A stretch of 64,000 nt of DNA from positions 68,825 through 132,824 of the forward strand of contig NZ_FXAP01000001.1 of the NCBI RefSeq assembly GCF_900177615.1, read 5' to 3'. The stretch is from Plantibacter flavus. GTDB taxonomy: Bacteria > Actinomycetota > Actinomycetes > Actinomycetales > Microbacteriaceae. The translations under genes were made by a program, and so were the position numbers. Positions 25,888 to 33,534 of this stretch are shown here, one piece after another; the first letter of the stretch is position 1; each line of letters opens with the position of its first letter. The notes beneath the pieces are model-generated. The model was not told where the DNA came from. It did not search any database and saw only the letters and a program-made list of their open reading frames with translations.

Positions 25888-27417
25888 ATGACGACCACGC
25901 CAGCCCCCGACGCCACCATCGCTGAGACCACCCCCGAGGAGCTCGAGCAGGTCCTCCGTCGGGCCGCCGTTGCGGCACCCGCGTGGGCCGCGACGCAGGC
26001 GGACGCCCGTGCGCGAGCGCTCGTCGCCGTCGCCGACGCCCTGCAGGCCCACGCGGACGAGCTCGTCCCCGTCGGCATGGTGGAGACAGGGCTCGCCGAG
26101 GCCCGGCTCCGCGGCGAGCTCCTCCGCACCGCCGTGCAGCTGCGGCTCTTCGCGGAGACGATCGTCGACGGCTCCTACCTCGATGTCCGGATCGACGAAG
26201 CGGACCCGGACTTCGCACTCGGCGCGCGCCCGGAACTCCGCCGCGTCCTCGTGCCGCTCGGCCCGGTCGTGAACTTCGCGGCGAGCAACTTCCCCTTCGC
26301 CTTCTCCGTCGCCGGTGGTGACACCGCGTCGATCCTCGCGGCCGGATGCCCGGTGATCCTCAAGGTGCACGACGGCCACCCGCGGCTCTCGCTCGCGACG
26401 GCGGCCGTCGTCGCGGCCGCGCTCCGGGCGTCCGGGGCTCCTGACGGCGTGTTCCAGACGATCATCGGCCAGGAGGCCGGGGTCGTCGCCCTGCAGGACG
26501 AGCGCGTCCGGGCCGGTTCCTTCACGGGCTCCCTGCGGGCCGGCCGGATCCTCGCGGACCTCGCGGCGGCGCGCCCCGTCCCGATCCCGTTCTTCGGCGA
26601 GCTCGGCAGCGTCAACCCCGTGTTCGTGACGCAGACCGCCCTCGACGAGTCCGCGACGGCCATCGCGACGGGATTCGTCACGAGTGTCGCGGGCTCGGCG
26701 GGTCAGCTGTGCACGAAGCCCGGCTTCGTCTATTTGCCGGACGGCGCGGGGCTCGACGGGTCGATCCGTGAGGCCGCTGCCGCGGTTCCCGAGCACCGAC
26801 TCCTGAACGACCGCATCTCGGCCGGGTACGAGGCGAGGCGAGACACCATCCTCGGCACCGACGGCGTGCGGGTCATCGCCGAGGGTTCGCTGCGGATCGA
26901 CGAGGACGGCGACGGCTGGGCGACCCCCACGATCGTCGCGGTCTCACTCGACGCGCTGCGGGCCGGTCGGCACGCCCTGCTCGACGAGGCCTTCGGTCCG
27001 TTGTCGATCCTCGTCGAGGTCCCGGCCGGTACGGCGTTCGCGCCGCTCGTGCCGGAGTTCTGCGAGGGCAACCTGACGGCCACCCTGCACGCCGGCGCCG
27101 ACGAGACGAGCGACGACCTCGTGGAGCTCGTCCAGCAGCTCTCGGCGCACGCCGGCCGGGTGCTGTTCGGCGGTTGGCCCACCGGCGTCGCCGTCACGCC
27201 CGCCATGCAGCACGGCGGACCGTGGCCGGCGACGACGAACGACTCCAGCACCTCGGTGGGGACGGCCGCGATCACCCGTTTCCTGCGGCCGGTCGCGTTC
27301 CAGAACATGCCGGACCGGTTCCTGCCCGAGGTGCTGCGGTCGTCGGCCACCGGTGTCCCGCGTACGGTCGCGCCCGCGGGTGAATCGACGCACTGGGGCG
27401 AGGCGGCGGAGCGCTGA
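25888..27417 (+). CDS. Aldehyde dehydrogenase, alpha-ketoglutarate semialdehyde dehydrogenase-like
   Basis: A 509-residue NAD(P)-dependent aldehyde dehydrogenase. Asn134 (ASNFPFAFS), Glu238 (FFGELGSVNP) and catalytic Cys275 (AGQLCTKPG) are in place. The atypical motifs SNFPFAFS and GQLCTKPG are those of the clade that contains bacterial alpha-ketoglutarate semialdehyde dehydrogenases. It completes the route from hydroxyproline to alpha-ketoglutarate. The ATG follows CCGGAGGA, an excellent ribosome-binding site, only 26 bases after the epimerase. Last gene of the region; the next gene is on the opposite strand. Confidence 0.9.
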   Translation: MTTTPAPDATIAETTPEELEQVLRRAAVAAPAWAATQADARARALVAVADALQAHADELVPVGMVETGLAEARLRGELLRTAVQLRLFAETIVDGSYLDVRIDEADPDFALGARPELRRVLVPLGPVVNFAASNFPFAFSVAGGDTASILAAGCPVILKVHDGHPRLSLATAAVVAAALRASGAPDGVFQTIIGQEAGVVALQDERVRAGSFTGSLRAGRILADLAAARPVPIPFFGELGSVNPVFVTQTALDESATAIATGFVTSVAGSAGQLCTKPGFVYLPDGAGLDGSIREAAAAVPEHRLLNDRISAGYEARRDTILGTDGVRVIAEGSLRIDEDGDGWATPTIVAVSLDALRAGRHALLDEAFGPLSILVEVPAGTAFAPLVPEFCEGNLTATLHAGADETSDDLVELVQQLSAHAGRVLFGGWPTGVAVTPAMQHGGPWPATTNDSSTSVGTAAITRFLRPVAFQNMPDRFLPEVLRSSATGVPRTVAPAGESTHWGEAAER

Positions 27418-27454
27418 CGCACGGCTGGGCGGGACGTCGCCGGCGGTCGAGGCG

Positions 27455-27991
27455 TCAGATCGCGCCTTCGACCGTCGCGCCGACCTCGTCGTCCTCCTCG
27501 TCGCCAGGAAGTGGCGGGTCGTAGGCCCAGCTCGGCGCGAGCGCCTTGATGCGGGCACCGCGCCACTGCCACGTCGCCCACAGCGGGTACCAGTAGAGCG
27601 GGGCGATCGCGCCGGTGATCACGAGTCGGTCGCGGTACAGGGTCTTCGTCGGGTCGTGCTTGTCGCGGGCGACCGCCATCTGGTGGTCCCACCCGGCGAG
27701 CTTGCTGAGCGGCCCGCTGACCGGGTCGCCCTGGTCGTGGAGGATGCGGGTGCCGTCGCGGCGCTCGATGAACTCGAGGTCGATGATCTGGTCGCCGACC
27801 GGGATCGCGCCGGCGGCCTTCACGCGGACGCGGTGCGCTCCCGGCTCCCAGATGGTCGGGAACCCGTCGGCGTCGAGCGCCTCGAGTCCCATGACGGGGC
27901 TGTAGAGCTCCCGCAGGACGGCCGGGGAGCGGAGTGCCCGCCAGGCGACGTCGACATCACAGTCCAGGACGAGTTTCAGCATCACGCGCAT
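27455..27991 (-). CDS. SRPBCC-like (polyketide cyclase/START fold) hypothetical protein
   Basis: A 178-residue protein whose N-terminus, MLKLVLDCDVDVAWRALRSPAVLREL, has the strand-helix pattern of SRPBCC/START-like hydrophobic-ligand proteins. The C-terminal helix region (LYRDRLVITGAIAPLYWYPLWATWQWRGARIKAL) fits the same fold. The last ~20 residues are acidic. No enzymatic residues can be assigned and no ligand can be named. The stop is 38 bases from the convergent aldehyde dehydrogenase gene. An internal Met at 27982 is an equally possible start. Confidence 0.75.
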   Translation of the reverse strand: MRVMLKLVLDCDVDVAWRALRSPAVLRELYSPVMGLEALDADGFPTIWEPGAHRVRVKAAGAIPVGDQIIDLEFIERRDGTRILHDQGDPVSGPLSKLAGWDHQMAVARDKHDPTKTLYRDRLVITGAIAPLYWYPLWATWQWRGARIKALAPSWAYDPPLPGDEEDDEVGATVEGAI

Positions 27992-28055
27992 GCCTCAGTG
28001 TCGCATGTGCGGCTCGGCGGCTGCAGGGGGTGCGCCGGTAGGGAAGACTGTGCCT

Positions 28056-28529
28056 ATGGCGATCCGGTACTGGCTGGGCGTGATCCAGCGGGATCACGTC
28101 GTCCTCGGCGTCCGGCAGGGTTTCGTGCAGATCAACCACGGGCAGCGCGGCGGGCTCGACCAGATGCGCGAGTCCGACGGCTTCGTGTACTACTCACCGC
28201 GGGTCAGCACCCCTGACGGCGAGCCGCTCAAGGCGTTCACCGCGATCGGGCGGGTCTCCGACGACACCGTCTACCAGGCGGCTGTGCCGCGACCGGACGG
28301 TGCCGATTGGCGACCCTGGCGGCGGAGTGTCGACTGGTACCCGGACGCGGTCGAGGCGCCCATCCGTCCGATGCTCGCGCTCCTCGACTTCACGAGCTTC
28401 ACCCGGAACTGGGGTGTCCAGCTCCGCCGGGGGTTCCTCGAGCTCAGTCGTCACGACTTCGAGCTCATCCGCAACGAGATGCGCCCGCCTCACCCCGACG
28501 ACCGTCGTTTCCCCACCGCCTCCCGCTGA
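28056..28529 (+). CDS. EVE domain-containing protein
   Basis: A 157-residue protein with the EVE (PUA-like) fold signature: MAIRYWLGVIQRDHVVLGVRQGFVQINHG at the start, then RMRESDGFVYYSPR-type and AFTAIGRVSDD strands. EVE proteins bind modified bases in DNA or RNA through a small pocket, and many are involved in RNA modification or defence. The start at 28056 is chosen because the domain begins there; an upstream in-frame ATG at 27990 would overlap the divergent gene's start. No clear Shine-Dalgarno sequence. It stands alone, without adjacent nuclease or restriction genes, so a defence role is not suggested by context. Confidence 0.82.
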   Translation: MAIRYWLGVIQRDHVVLGVRQGFVQINHGQRGGLDQMRESDGFVYYSPRVSTPDGEPLKAFTAIGRVSDDTVYQAAVPRPDGADWRPWRRSVDWYPDAVEAPIRPMLALLDFTSFTRNWGVQLRRGFLELSRHDFELIRNEMRPPHPDDRRFPTASR

Positions 28530-28542
28530 CCCCCTGCCCGTG

Positions 28543-28653
28543 CGCCAGCGCGGTGCGCTGACGTCACCGCGGGTCTGGCGCGTGAGCGCGCCCCTCCGGA
28601 GGCCCGCGCTCACGTCCGATGACCCGCGCTCGCGTCAGCGCACCGCGCTGGCG
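28543..28653. repeat. 111-base nested inverted repeat
   Basis: The outer arms are 21 bases each and perfectly complementary (28543-28563 with 28633-28653). Inside them lies a 10-base perfect pair CGTGAGCGCG/CGCGCTCACG (28581-28590/28605-28614), and at its centre the palindrome CCTCCGGAGG. The whole intergenic space between the EVE gene and the next gene is thus one hierarchical palindrome. No U-tract follows. It could extrude as a cruciform, end or stabilise mRNA, or be a decayed mobile palindromic element. Confidence 0.8.
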
Positions 28654-28711
28654 ACCACCCCCACGGAGGTCTTCGGACGCAACACTCGTGGGGTGGGTGG
28701 GTGCGCCTGGA

Positions 28712-28717
28712 TACGAT
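28712..28717 (+). promoter_or_regulatory. -10 element for leaderless transcription of the phosphosulfolactate phosphatase-like gene
   Basis: TACGAT lies exactly six bases before the GTG at 28724, so transcription would begin at the start codon. There is no Shine-Dalgarno sequence in the gap. No convincing -35 hexamer. Confidence 0.5.
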
Positions 28718-28723
28718 GAACGG

Positions 28724-29374
28724 GTGAGTACCGCAGCCGCCACACCGCCGCCCGTCCACCCGCCGTTCGCCCAGACCAAGTACCAGGTCAGGTTCGACTG
28801 GGGCGTCGCAGGAGCCGGGCGGATCGATACGGCGGACGTCGCGGTCGTCGTGGACGTGCTCCACGCGACGACCTCCGTCGAGCAGCGCGTGAGCGGCGGG
28901 GAGGCCGTCGCCGTCGCCGAGCTGGACGACCGCGGGGAGACGGCTCAGATCGCGACACTGCTCGCCGACGCGGGGGCGACGGTCGTCGCCGGGTGCCTGC
29001 GCAACCGGTCGGCGGTCGCGGACTGGATCATCGCGAAGCAGGCCGAGCTCGGTCGGCGCACGAGCATCGTCGTCATCGCGGTCGGCGAACTCGACGACAC
29101 GGCCGAGACCCGGTTCGCCGTCGAGGACCTCTTCGGGGCCGGTGCCGTGATCGAGGCGCTGGGGCTCCGCGGCATCGACTTCACCTCACCGGAGGCCGCC
29201 GCCGCTGCCGCCGCGTACGAGGGCCTGCGCAACGGCGTCGGGCATCTGCTGTCCGCCTCCGCCACCGCCCAGCAGCTCGCGCAGGCGGGTGCGACGCAGC
29301 ACGTCCAGGCGGCACGCGAGGTCGACGTGTCAAGCGTCGTCCCGGTCCTGGACGGAGCCGTGTTCCGGGCGTAG
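28724..29374 (+). CDS. 2-phosphosulfolactate phosphatase family protein (ComB-like)
   Basis: A 216-residue protein (GTG start) resembling the 2-phosphosulfolactate phosphatase/ComB family: QVRFDWGVAGAGRIDTADVAVVVDVLHATTSV at the N-terminus, GATVVAGCLRNRSAVADW in the middle, and EDLFGAGAVIEALGLRGIDFTSPEA later. ComB makes sulfolactate in coenzyme M biosynthesis of methanogens. Actinobacterial homologues have no known role, and no partner ComA/ComC is visible here, so the substrate is unknown. The start is set by the TACGAT box six bases upstream and by the position of the conserved strand. Confidence 0.78.
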   Translation: MSTAAATPPPVHPPFAQTKYQVRFDWGVAGAGRIDTADVAVVVDVLHATTSVEQRVSGGEAVAVAELDDRGETAQIATLLADAGATVVAGCLRNRSAVADWIIAKQAELGRRTSIVVIAVGELDDTAETRFAVEDLFGAGAVIEALGLRGIDFTSPEAAAAAAAYEGLRNGVGHLLSASATAQQLAQAGATQHVQAAREVDVSSVVPVLDGAVFRA

Positions 29375-29377
29375 TCT
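29372..29377 (+). promoter_or_regulatory. -10 element for leaderless transcription of the DUF427 gene
   Basis: TAGTCT begins at the TAG stop codon of the preceding gene and ends six bases before the ATG at 29384. Same geometry as the boxes at 7468, 28712, 32233 and 34396. The overlap with a stop codon makes chance more likely here than at the others. Confidence 0.35.
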
Positions 29378-29383
29378 CGGCGC

Positions 29384-29686
29384 ATGCGCGCACTCCTCGG
29401 AACCACCGTCCTCGCCGAAGCCCCCGAATCGGAGCTCATCAAGATCGAGGGCAACTGGTACTTCCCGCCGTCGAGCCTCAACCGCGAGCGCTTCGTCGAG
29501 ACCGACACCCAGTACCACTGCCCATGGAAGGGCGACGCCCAGTACTGGGGCGTCACCGACGGCGGCGAGGTCAAGCCCGATGTGGCCTGGTCGTACCCGA
29601 CCCCGTATCCGACCGCGTTCGACCGCGTCGGCAAGGACTTCTCAGGCTACGTCGCCTTCGGGAACGAGGTCGAGGTCGTCGACTGA
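29384..29686 (+). CDS. DUF427 domain protein
   Basis: A 100-residue single-domain protein of the DUF427 type. Conserved features are the NWYFPPSSLN segment, the YHCPWKGDAQYW motif (~45-56) and the DVAWSYPTPYPTAFDRVGKDFSGYVAF region (~66-92). Function unknown in general. It overlaps the DinB-like gene by one base (TGATG), so the two are likely co-translated. No signal peptide or membrane segment. Confidence 0.85.
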   Translation: MRALLGTTVLAEAPESELIKIEGNWYFPPSSLNRERFVETDTQYHCPWKGDAQYWGVTDGGEVKPDVAWSYPTPYPTAFDRVGKDFSGYVAFGNEVEVVD

Positions 29687-30189
29687 TGGCCGACTGGGGC
29701 GACCGCCCGCAGCCGCCTGAGCGCGGTGGCGAGCGCGAGACGATCGAGGGTTTCCTCGACCTGCAGCGCGCGAGCATCGCCTGGAAGGCGCGCGGACTCA
29801 CCGACGAGCTCGCGGCCAAGCGGTTGCTGCCGAGCATCACGACCGTCTCGGGTGTCATCCGACACCTCGCCGATGTCGAGCGCAGCTGGTTCCGCGAGGA
29901 CATGGACGGGCAGTCGGACGTCCCAGCACGGTGGACGGACGACGACCCCGACGGCGAATGGCGCGTCACGGCCGACGACAGCCTGACCGAGATCATCGCC
30001 GACTACGAGGCGGCCTGTGCGGAGTCCCGCGAGGTGGCGTCGCGGTATCAGCTCGACGATGTCTGCCTCGGCAACGACCAGCGGTTCACGCTGCGGTGGA
30101 TCGAGCTCCACATGATCGAGGAGACGGCCCGGCATCTCGGGCACATCGACGTCCTCCGCGAACAGCTCGACGGCCGAACAGGCGAGTAG
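29686..30189 (+). CDS. DinB family protein (DUF664-like)
   Basis: A 167-residue four-helix protein of the DinB/YfiT superfamily. The pattern ERETIEGFLDLQRASIAWKARGLTDELAAKRLLPS, the first metal-region histidine in GVIRHLADVERSWF, and the C-terminal HMIEETARHLGHIDVLREQLDG (two further His) match the mycothiol- or bacillithiol-dependent transferase fold. Three His residues in helices 1, 3 and 4 would hold a metal. In actinobacteria many such proteins are thiol-dependent S-transferases; the substrate cannot be told. Confidence 0.85.
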   Translation: MADWGDRPQPPERGGERETIEGFLDLQRASIAWKARGLTDELAAKRLLPSITTVSGVIRHLADVERSWFREDMDGQSDVPARWTDDDPDGEWRVTADDSLTEIIADYEAACAESREVASRYQLDDVCLGNDQRFTLRWIELHMIEETARHLGHIDVLREQLDGRTGE

Positions 30190-30216
30190 CGCCGCGGCCG
30201 TCGAGCGTGCGGAGCG

Positions 30217-31038
30217 TCAGGCGCTCACGAGCGCTGCTCGGTCGCGTCCCCGCGAGACGCGGACGACCACGGTGACGACGGCCACCACGACCGCGACGAC
30301 CAGTGCCGTGACCCCGGCTTCGGTCGACAGCAGTTCGCCGGTGAAGCGGCCCACGGCCACCCACGCGAGCCCCCAGCAGAGCGACAGCATGGGGGCGATC
30401 CGTCCGCGGCCGACGATCGCGAGCAGGATCCCGACCGCACCGGCGACCGCGAGGACGATGATCGACCAGACACCGGCGGCCGGGCCGTCCGCGCTCCCGA
30501 TCCCGGATCCGACGAGCGCTGCGGTGATGTTCGCCGCCGTCGCGACGCACACCCACCCGAGGTAGAGCCCCATCGTGCCGTCCGTGATGATCGTGTCGAC
30601 CACGCCGGACGGCGTGGTCCGGAGCACGATCACGAAGATGCGGGCCAGGACACCCAGGAGGGCGATGATCACGAACACGCTCAGGATCAGGAAGCCCGCC
30701 TGCACCACGAGGATCCACGCCGCGTTCAGCAGGAGGCTCGCCACGACCCAGTAGCCGAGACGACGGTGGTGCTCGCGGGTGGTCTGCGAGGGCAGGAACT
30801 GCCAGACCGCGTAGGCGACGAGCCCGAGGTAGATGACGCTCCAGATGGAGAACGCGGGCCCGTCCGGTGCGATCGGCGTCGACGAGGCGCTCAACGCGCC
30901 GTTCGCCGCGTTCTGGACCTGGGTGCCCCCGGCGGCTCCCGACCCGATGTAGGAGCCGATGATCGCGAGGACCGCGCTGACGGCGACGGCGATCTGCCGG
31001 ACGCGGTCCGCGGTGGTGGGTGAATCGGTGCCGGTCAT
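30217..31038 (-). CDS. TspO/MBR-related membrane protein
   Basis: A 273-residue integral membrane protein with about seven to eight hydrophobic helices. The segment GPAFSIWSVIYLGLVAYAVWQ (~66-86) and the LLLNAAWILVVQAG segment are typical of the TspO tryptophan-rich sensory family, but the protein is about 100 residues longer than classic TspO, with extra C-terminal helices. TspO proteins bind porphyrins and other hydrophobic ligands; the cargo here is unknown. Start at 31038 with TGGAGG ten bases upstream of the ATG. A 26-base palindrome 15-40 bases upstream suggests control by a dedicated repressor. Confidence 0.8.
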   Translation of the reverse strand: MTGTDSPTTADRVRQIAVAVSAVLAIIGSYIGSGAAGGTQVQNAANGALSASSTPIAPDGPAFSIWSVIYLGLVAYAVWQFLPSQTTREHHRRLGYWVVASLLLNAAWILVVQAGFLILSVFVIIALLGVLARIFVIVLRTTPSGVVDTIITDGTMGLYLGWVCVATAANITAALVGSGIGSADGPAAGVWSIIVLAVAGAVGILLAIVGRGRIAPMLSLCWGLAWVAVGRFTGELLSTEAGVTALVVAVVVAVVTVVVRVSRGRDRAALVSA

Positions 31039-31052
31039 GACGCATGCCTCCA

Positions 31053-31078
31053 GAATTGTGCAGCTAGCTGATCAATTC
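31053..31078. promoter_or_regulatory. 26-base palindromic operator upstream of the TspO-like gene
   Basis: GAATTG at 31053-31058 and CAATTC at 31073-31078 flank the perfect palindrome CAGCTAGCTG at 31061-31070, with two unpaired bases on each side. The palindrome ends 14 bases from the minus-strand ATG at 31038, so a bound protein would block the promoter or start region. It is one of the few AT-rich islands in this region. The form (GATCAATT-type half-sites) recalls MarR- or TetR-type sites, but no such regulator gene is in the window. Confidence 0.65.
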
Positions 31079-31138
31079 AGCGTACGCCACCGTGGAGCAC
31101 CTCGCAGGGGCTTGCGCCGGTGCCGCGGAACAGCCTGC

Positions 31139-31705
31139 TCAGAGGAGCTTGCGCAGCGTCCGCAGGTTGCGCGTGGTGACGTGCGGCTTGAACCGGGCCT
31201 TCGAGGACTCCTTCGCGAAGGCGGTGTCGGTGCTCGACCCCTTCGGGACCTCCCAGTAGAGGACGCCGTCGCCGGGTGCGACGCGGTCGGGCTGCTCCCC
31301 GGCTGCCGCCGAGAACGCGAGCAGGGCGTCGAGGGAGGTCTGCTCGGAGGAGAACATGACGTACGGCTGGACCTGCTCGGCCTCCGGCCAGGGATAGGCC
31401 TCGACGACGTCGGCGAGTGCGAGCTGATGTGTGAGCACGATCCACGCCTCGTAGCCGAAGGCCGCCGCGAGCGACCGCTCGATGCGCCGTTTCAGCACAC
31501 CGCGTGCATCGTCCGCGGTCTCGTCGGGCTGGTGCCCGGGGTCGTCGAAGACGACGTTGCCGCTCGCGAGGACCGTGCGGACTCCCGTGAACCCGGCCGA
31601 TCGGAACACCTCGGCGAGGTCGGCGGAGCGGATCGTGACGCCGCCGACGTTGACCCCGCGGAGGAGCGCGATCCAGCTGTCGGTGGGAACCGCGCCACCG
31701 GTCAT
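31139..31705 (-). CDS. DUF1697 family protein
   Basis: A 188-residue protein with the DUF1697 signature: WIALLRGVNVGG at residues 11-22, then ADLAEVFRSAGFTGVRTVLASGNVVF, and a C-terminal TTRNLRTLRKLL. The family is widespread in Microbacteriaceae and other soil bacteria, with unknown function. It overlaps the upstream SprT-like gene by four bases (ATGA on the minus strand), which sets the start at 31705. No signal or membrane segment. Confidence 0.88.
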   Translation of the reverse strand: MTGGAVPTDSWIALLRGVNVGGVTIRSADLAEVFRSAGFTGVRTVLASGNVVFDDPGHQPDETADDARGVLKRRIERSLAAAFGYEAWIVLTHQLALADVVEAYPWPEAEQVQPYVMFSSEQTSLDALLAFSAAAGEQPDRVAPGDGVLYWEVPKGSSTDTAFAKESSKARFKPHVTTRNLRTLRKLL

Positions 31706-32226
31706 GACCCGGGACCCGGCTCGGGCGGGGTGGAGCCGTCGAACGCGGCCGCCCGACGCCGCATGGCCGGCGTCACCTCGCGGTGCACCCAGCTGAGGAG
31801 GAACCGTTCGTCCCAGGAGCGCGAGCACTTGCCGCAGGAGGTCGCCCGGCTCGGGCGCCGGTGCCGGTAGAGGACATGGCCCGACGGGCAGGTGCCGACC
31901 CACGGGGCGAGCTCGTCGGCCGTCTGGCCCTCGTGGAGCCGCGAGCCCTCGTAGCCGATCTCCTCGGCGACCTTGCGCCACTTGGGTCCGTGCCCGGCGC
32001 GCGCCCCGGCGAGGGCGTGCGCGACCTCGTGGAGGAGGATCTGGTGGATCTCGTCGTCGTCGTAGCGCGCCGCGAGATAGCGCGAGACGGTGATCCGCTT
32101 CGTCGTGAAGTTGCACAGGCCGGCGCGTCGCTTGGCGTTGTCGAAGCCGAAGGTCCAGACCGTCGGGTCGAGGTGCAGCACGATGAGCGCCTGTGCCCAC
32201 GCCGTGACCCGACTGAGTTCTGCCAT
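31702..32226 (-). CDS. SprT-like zinc metalloprotease domain protein
   Basis: A 174-residue protein of the SprT family. The zinc protease motif HEVAH is at 66-70 (LLHEVAHALAG) with a following His79. A second zinc site is suggested by CPSGH and CGKC near 113-133, as in the SprT zinc-ribbon. Eukaryotic relatives (SPRTN) degrade DNA-protein crosslinks; bacterial SprT proteins are poorly characterised. First gene of a two-gene unit with the DUF1697 gene. TACCAT at 32233-32238, six bases before the ATG, indicates a leaderless mRNA. Confidence 0.87.
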   Translation of the reverse strand: MAELSRVTAWAQALIVLHLDPTVWTFGFDNAKRRAGLCNFTTKRITVSRYLAARYDDDEIHQILLHEVAHALAGARAGHGPKWRKVAEEIGYEGSRLHEGQTADELAPWVGTCPSGHVLYRHRRPSRATSCGKCSRSWDERFLLSWVHREVTPAMRRRAAAFDGSTPPEPGPGS

Positions 32227-32232
32227 GCCTGG

Positions 32233-32238
32233 ATGGTA
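32233..32238 (-). promoter_or_regulatory. -10 element for leaderless transcription of the SprT-like gene
   Basis: TACCAT on the minus strand, exactly six bases upstream of the ATG at 32226, with no Shine-Dalgarno sequence between. Same geometry as the box at 34396. Confidence 0.5.
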
Positions 32239-32299
32239 CTCCCGGCGACCGACACCGGACCGCAGGTGCGGGATGACCCACAGGTGTGGCGGTGAGTCC

Positions 32300-33532
32300 T
32301 CAGTGGGCCGCGAGCGGGGTGAGGGGGAGTTCGACGATCCGGTCGTCCCCGGACCCGGGCGAACCGCGGCCGTCGGTGTTGTTCGTGAGGATCCAGGCGG
32401 TCCCCGGCGGGCCGGCCACGACGTCGCGGATCCGTCCGAACTCGCCGACGAGGTAGGGCACCGCGTCGACCACGCCCACGAGCGCGCTGCTCCCCGCCGG
32501 GACGTGTACGCCGTCGGTGATGCCGTACAGGCGCTCGCCGCGGAGCGAGGCCATGAAGATCGTGTCGTCGATGATCGCGAGGCCGCTCGGGCTCGCGTCC
32601 TCCGTGGCCCACTGCGCGACCGGGTCGATCATGCCCGGTGCTCCGGCGATGCCCTCGGCGACCGGCCAGCCGTAGTCGCCACCGGGGGTGATCCGGTTGA
32701 GCTCGTCCCAGGTGTTCTGGCCGAACTCGCTCGCCCACAGGCCGCCGTCGCGATCCCACGCGATGCCCTGCGGGTTGCGATGGCCGAGGGAGTAGACGGG
32801 CGATCCTGGGAAGGGGTTGTCGCCCGGCACCGCGCCGTCGGGTGCGAGCCGCAGGATCTTCCCACCGAGGCTGTCCACGTCCTGAGCCAGGCTCCGGTCA
32901 CCGGCGTCACCCGCGGTCGCGTAGAGCATGCCGTCCGGTCCGAACGCGATGCGTCCGCCGTTGTGGTTCCCGGCCCGGGGGATGCCGACGAGGACCTCCT
33001 CGACGCCGCCGAGCGCGTACGACCCGGCCGCTCCCGTGAGCGGGAACCGCACGATGCGGTTGTCGGACGACGTCGTCAGGTAGGCGTAGAGCCAGGTTCC
33101 CGCGGTCTCCGATCCCGTCGGCGTGAGGACGGCGAGCCCGAGCAGCCCGCCCTCGCCTCCCGCGGACACCCCGGGGACCACGCCGACCTGCCGCACCGCG
33201 CCGCCGCTGACGACCTCGAGGACGTCGCCCGCGTCGCGCTGGCTCACCAGCGTGCTGCCCGAGGTGAGTCGGACCATCGACCAAGGCGCGTCGAGGCCGC
33301 CGACGACCGTGGTGGCCTCACCGGTCGGGGCGACCGGCACGGTGGGAACCGCGGATGCGGGAATCGACGCGGAGGCGCTCGGCGCGGGGAAGGGCGAGAG
33401 GGAGGCCGTACCCGGTGATCGTGGCTCCCCGTCGGTGCAGGCCACGAGCGCCAGGGCGGTGGCGGCGAGCAGGGTGGTGAGCGAGGCGGGCGCACGCAGG
33501 CCCCGTCGTCGCGGCGTCTGCGTGGTGGCCAT
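32300..33532 (-). CDS. PQQ-dependent sugar dehydrogenase-like lipoprotein (GSDH family)
   Basis: A 410-residue six-bladed beta-propeller of the soluble quinoprotein glucose/sorbosone dehydrogenase family. A signal peptide with lipobox LVAC (Cys32) predicts anchoring on the outer membrane face, followed by a Ser/Pro/Ala-rich linker to about residue 70. Family landmarks: APWSMVRL, GGEGGLLGLAV, NHNGGRIAFGPDGMLY, GHRNPQGIAWD and GDYGWPVAEG. Homologues oxidise aldose sugars using PQQ; whether this host makes PQQ is not visible. The gene begins two bases after the spermidine synthase-like stop, so the two are co-transcribed. The start at 33532 directly precedes the lipoprotein signal. Confidence 0.87.
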   Translation of the reverse strand: MATTQTPRRRGLRAPASLTTLLAATALALVACTDGEPRSPGTASLSPFPAPSASASIPASAVPTVPVAPTGEATTVVGGLDAPWSMVRLTSGSTLVSQRDAGDVLEVVSGGAVRQVGVVPGVSAGGEGGLLGLAVLTPTGSETAGTWLYAYLTTSSDNRIVRFPLTGAAGSYALGGVEEVLVGIPRAGNHNGGRIAFGPDGMLYATAGDAGDRSLAQDVDSLGGKILRLAPDGAVPGDNPFPGSPVYSLGHRNPQGIAWDRDGGLWASEFGQNTWDELNRITPGGDYGWPVAEGIAGAPGMIDPVAQWATEDASPSGLAIIDDTIFMASLRGERLYGITDGVHVPAGSSALVGVVDAVPYLVGEFGRIRDVVAGPPGTAWILTNNTDGRGSPGSGDDRIVELPLTPLAAH

Positions 33533-33534
33533 GG

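Noticed and set aside
28056-28529. EVE-domain gene as part of a defence island
   Set aside because: No nuclease, helicase or restriction gene is adjacent; the neighbours are small conserved housekeeping-type genes.
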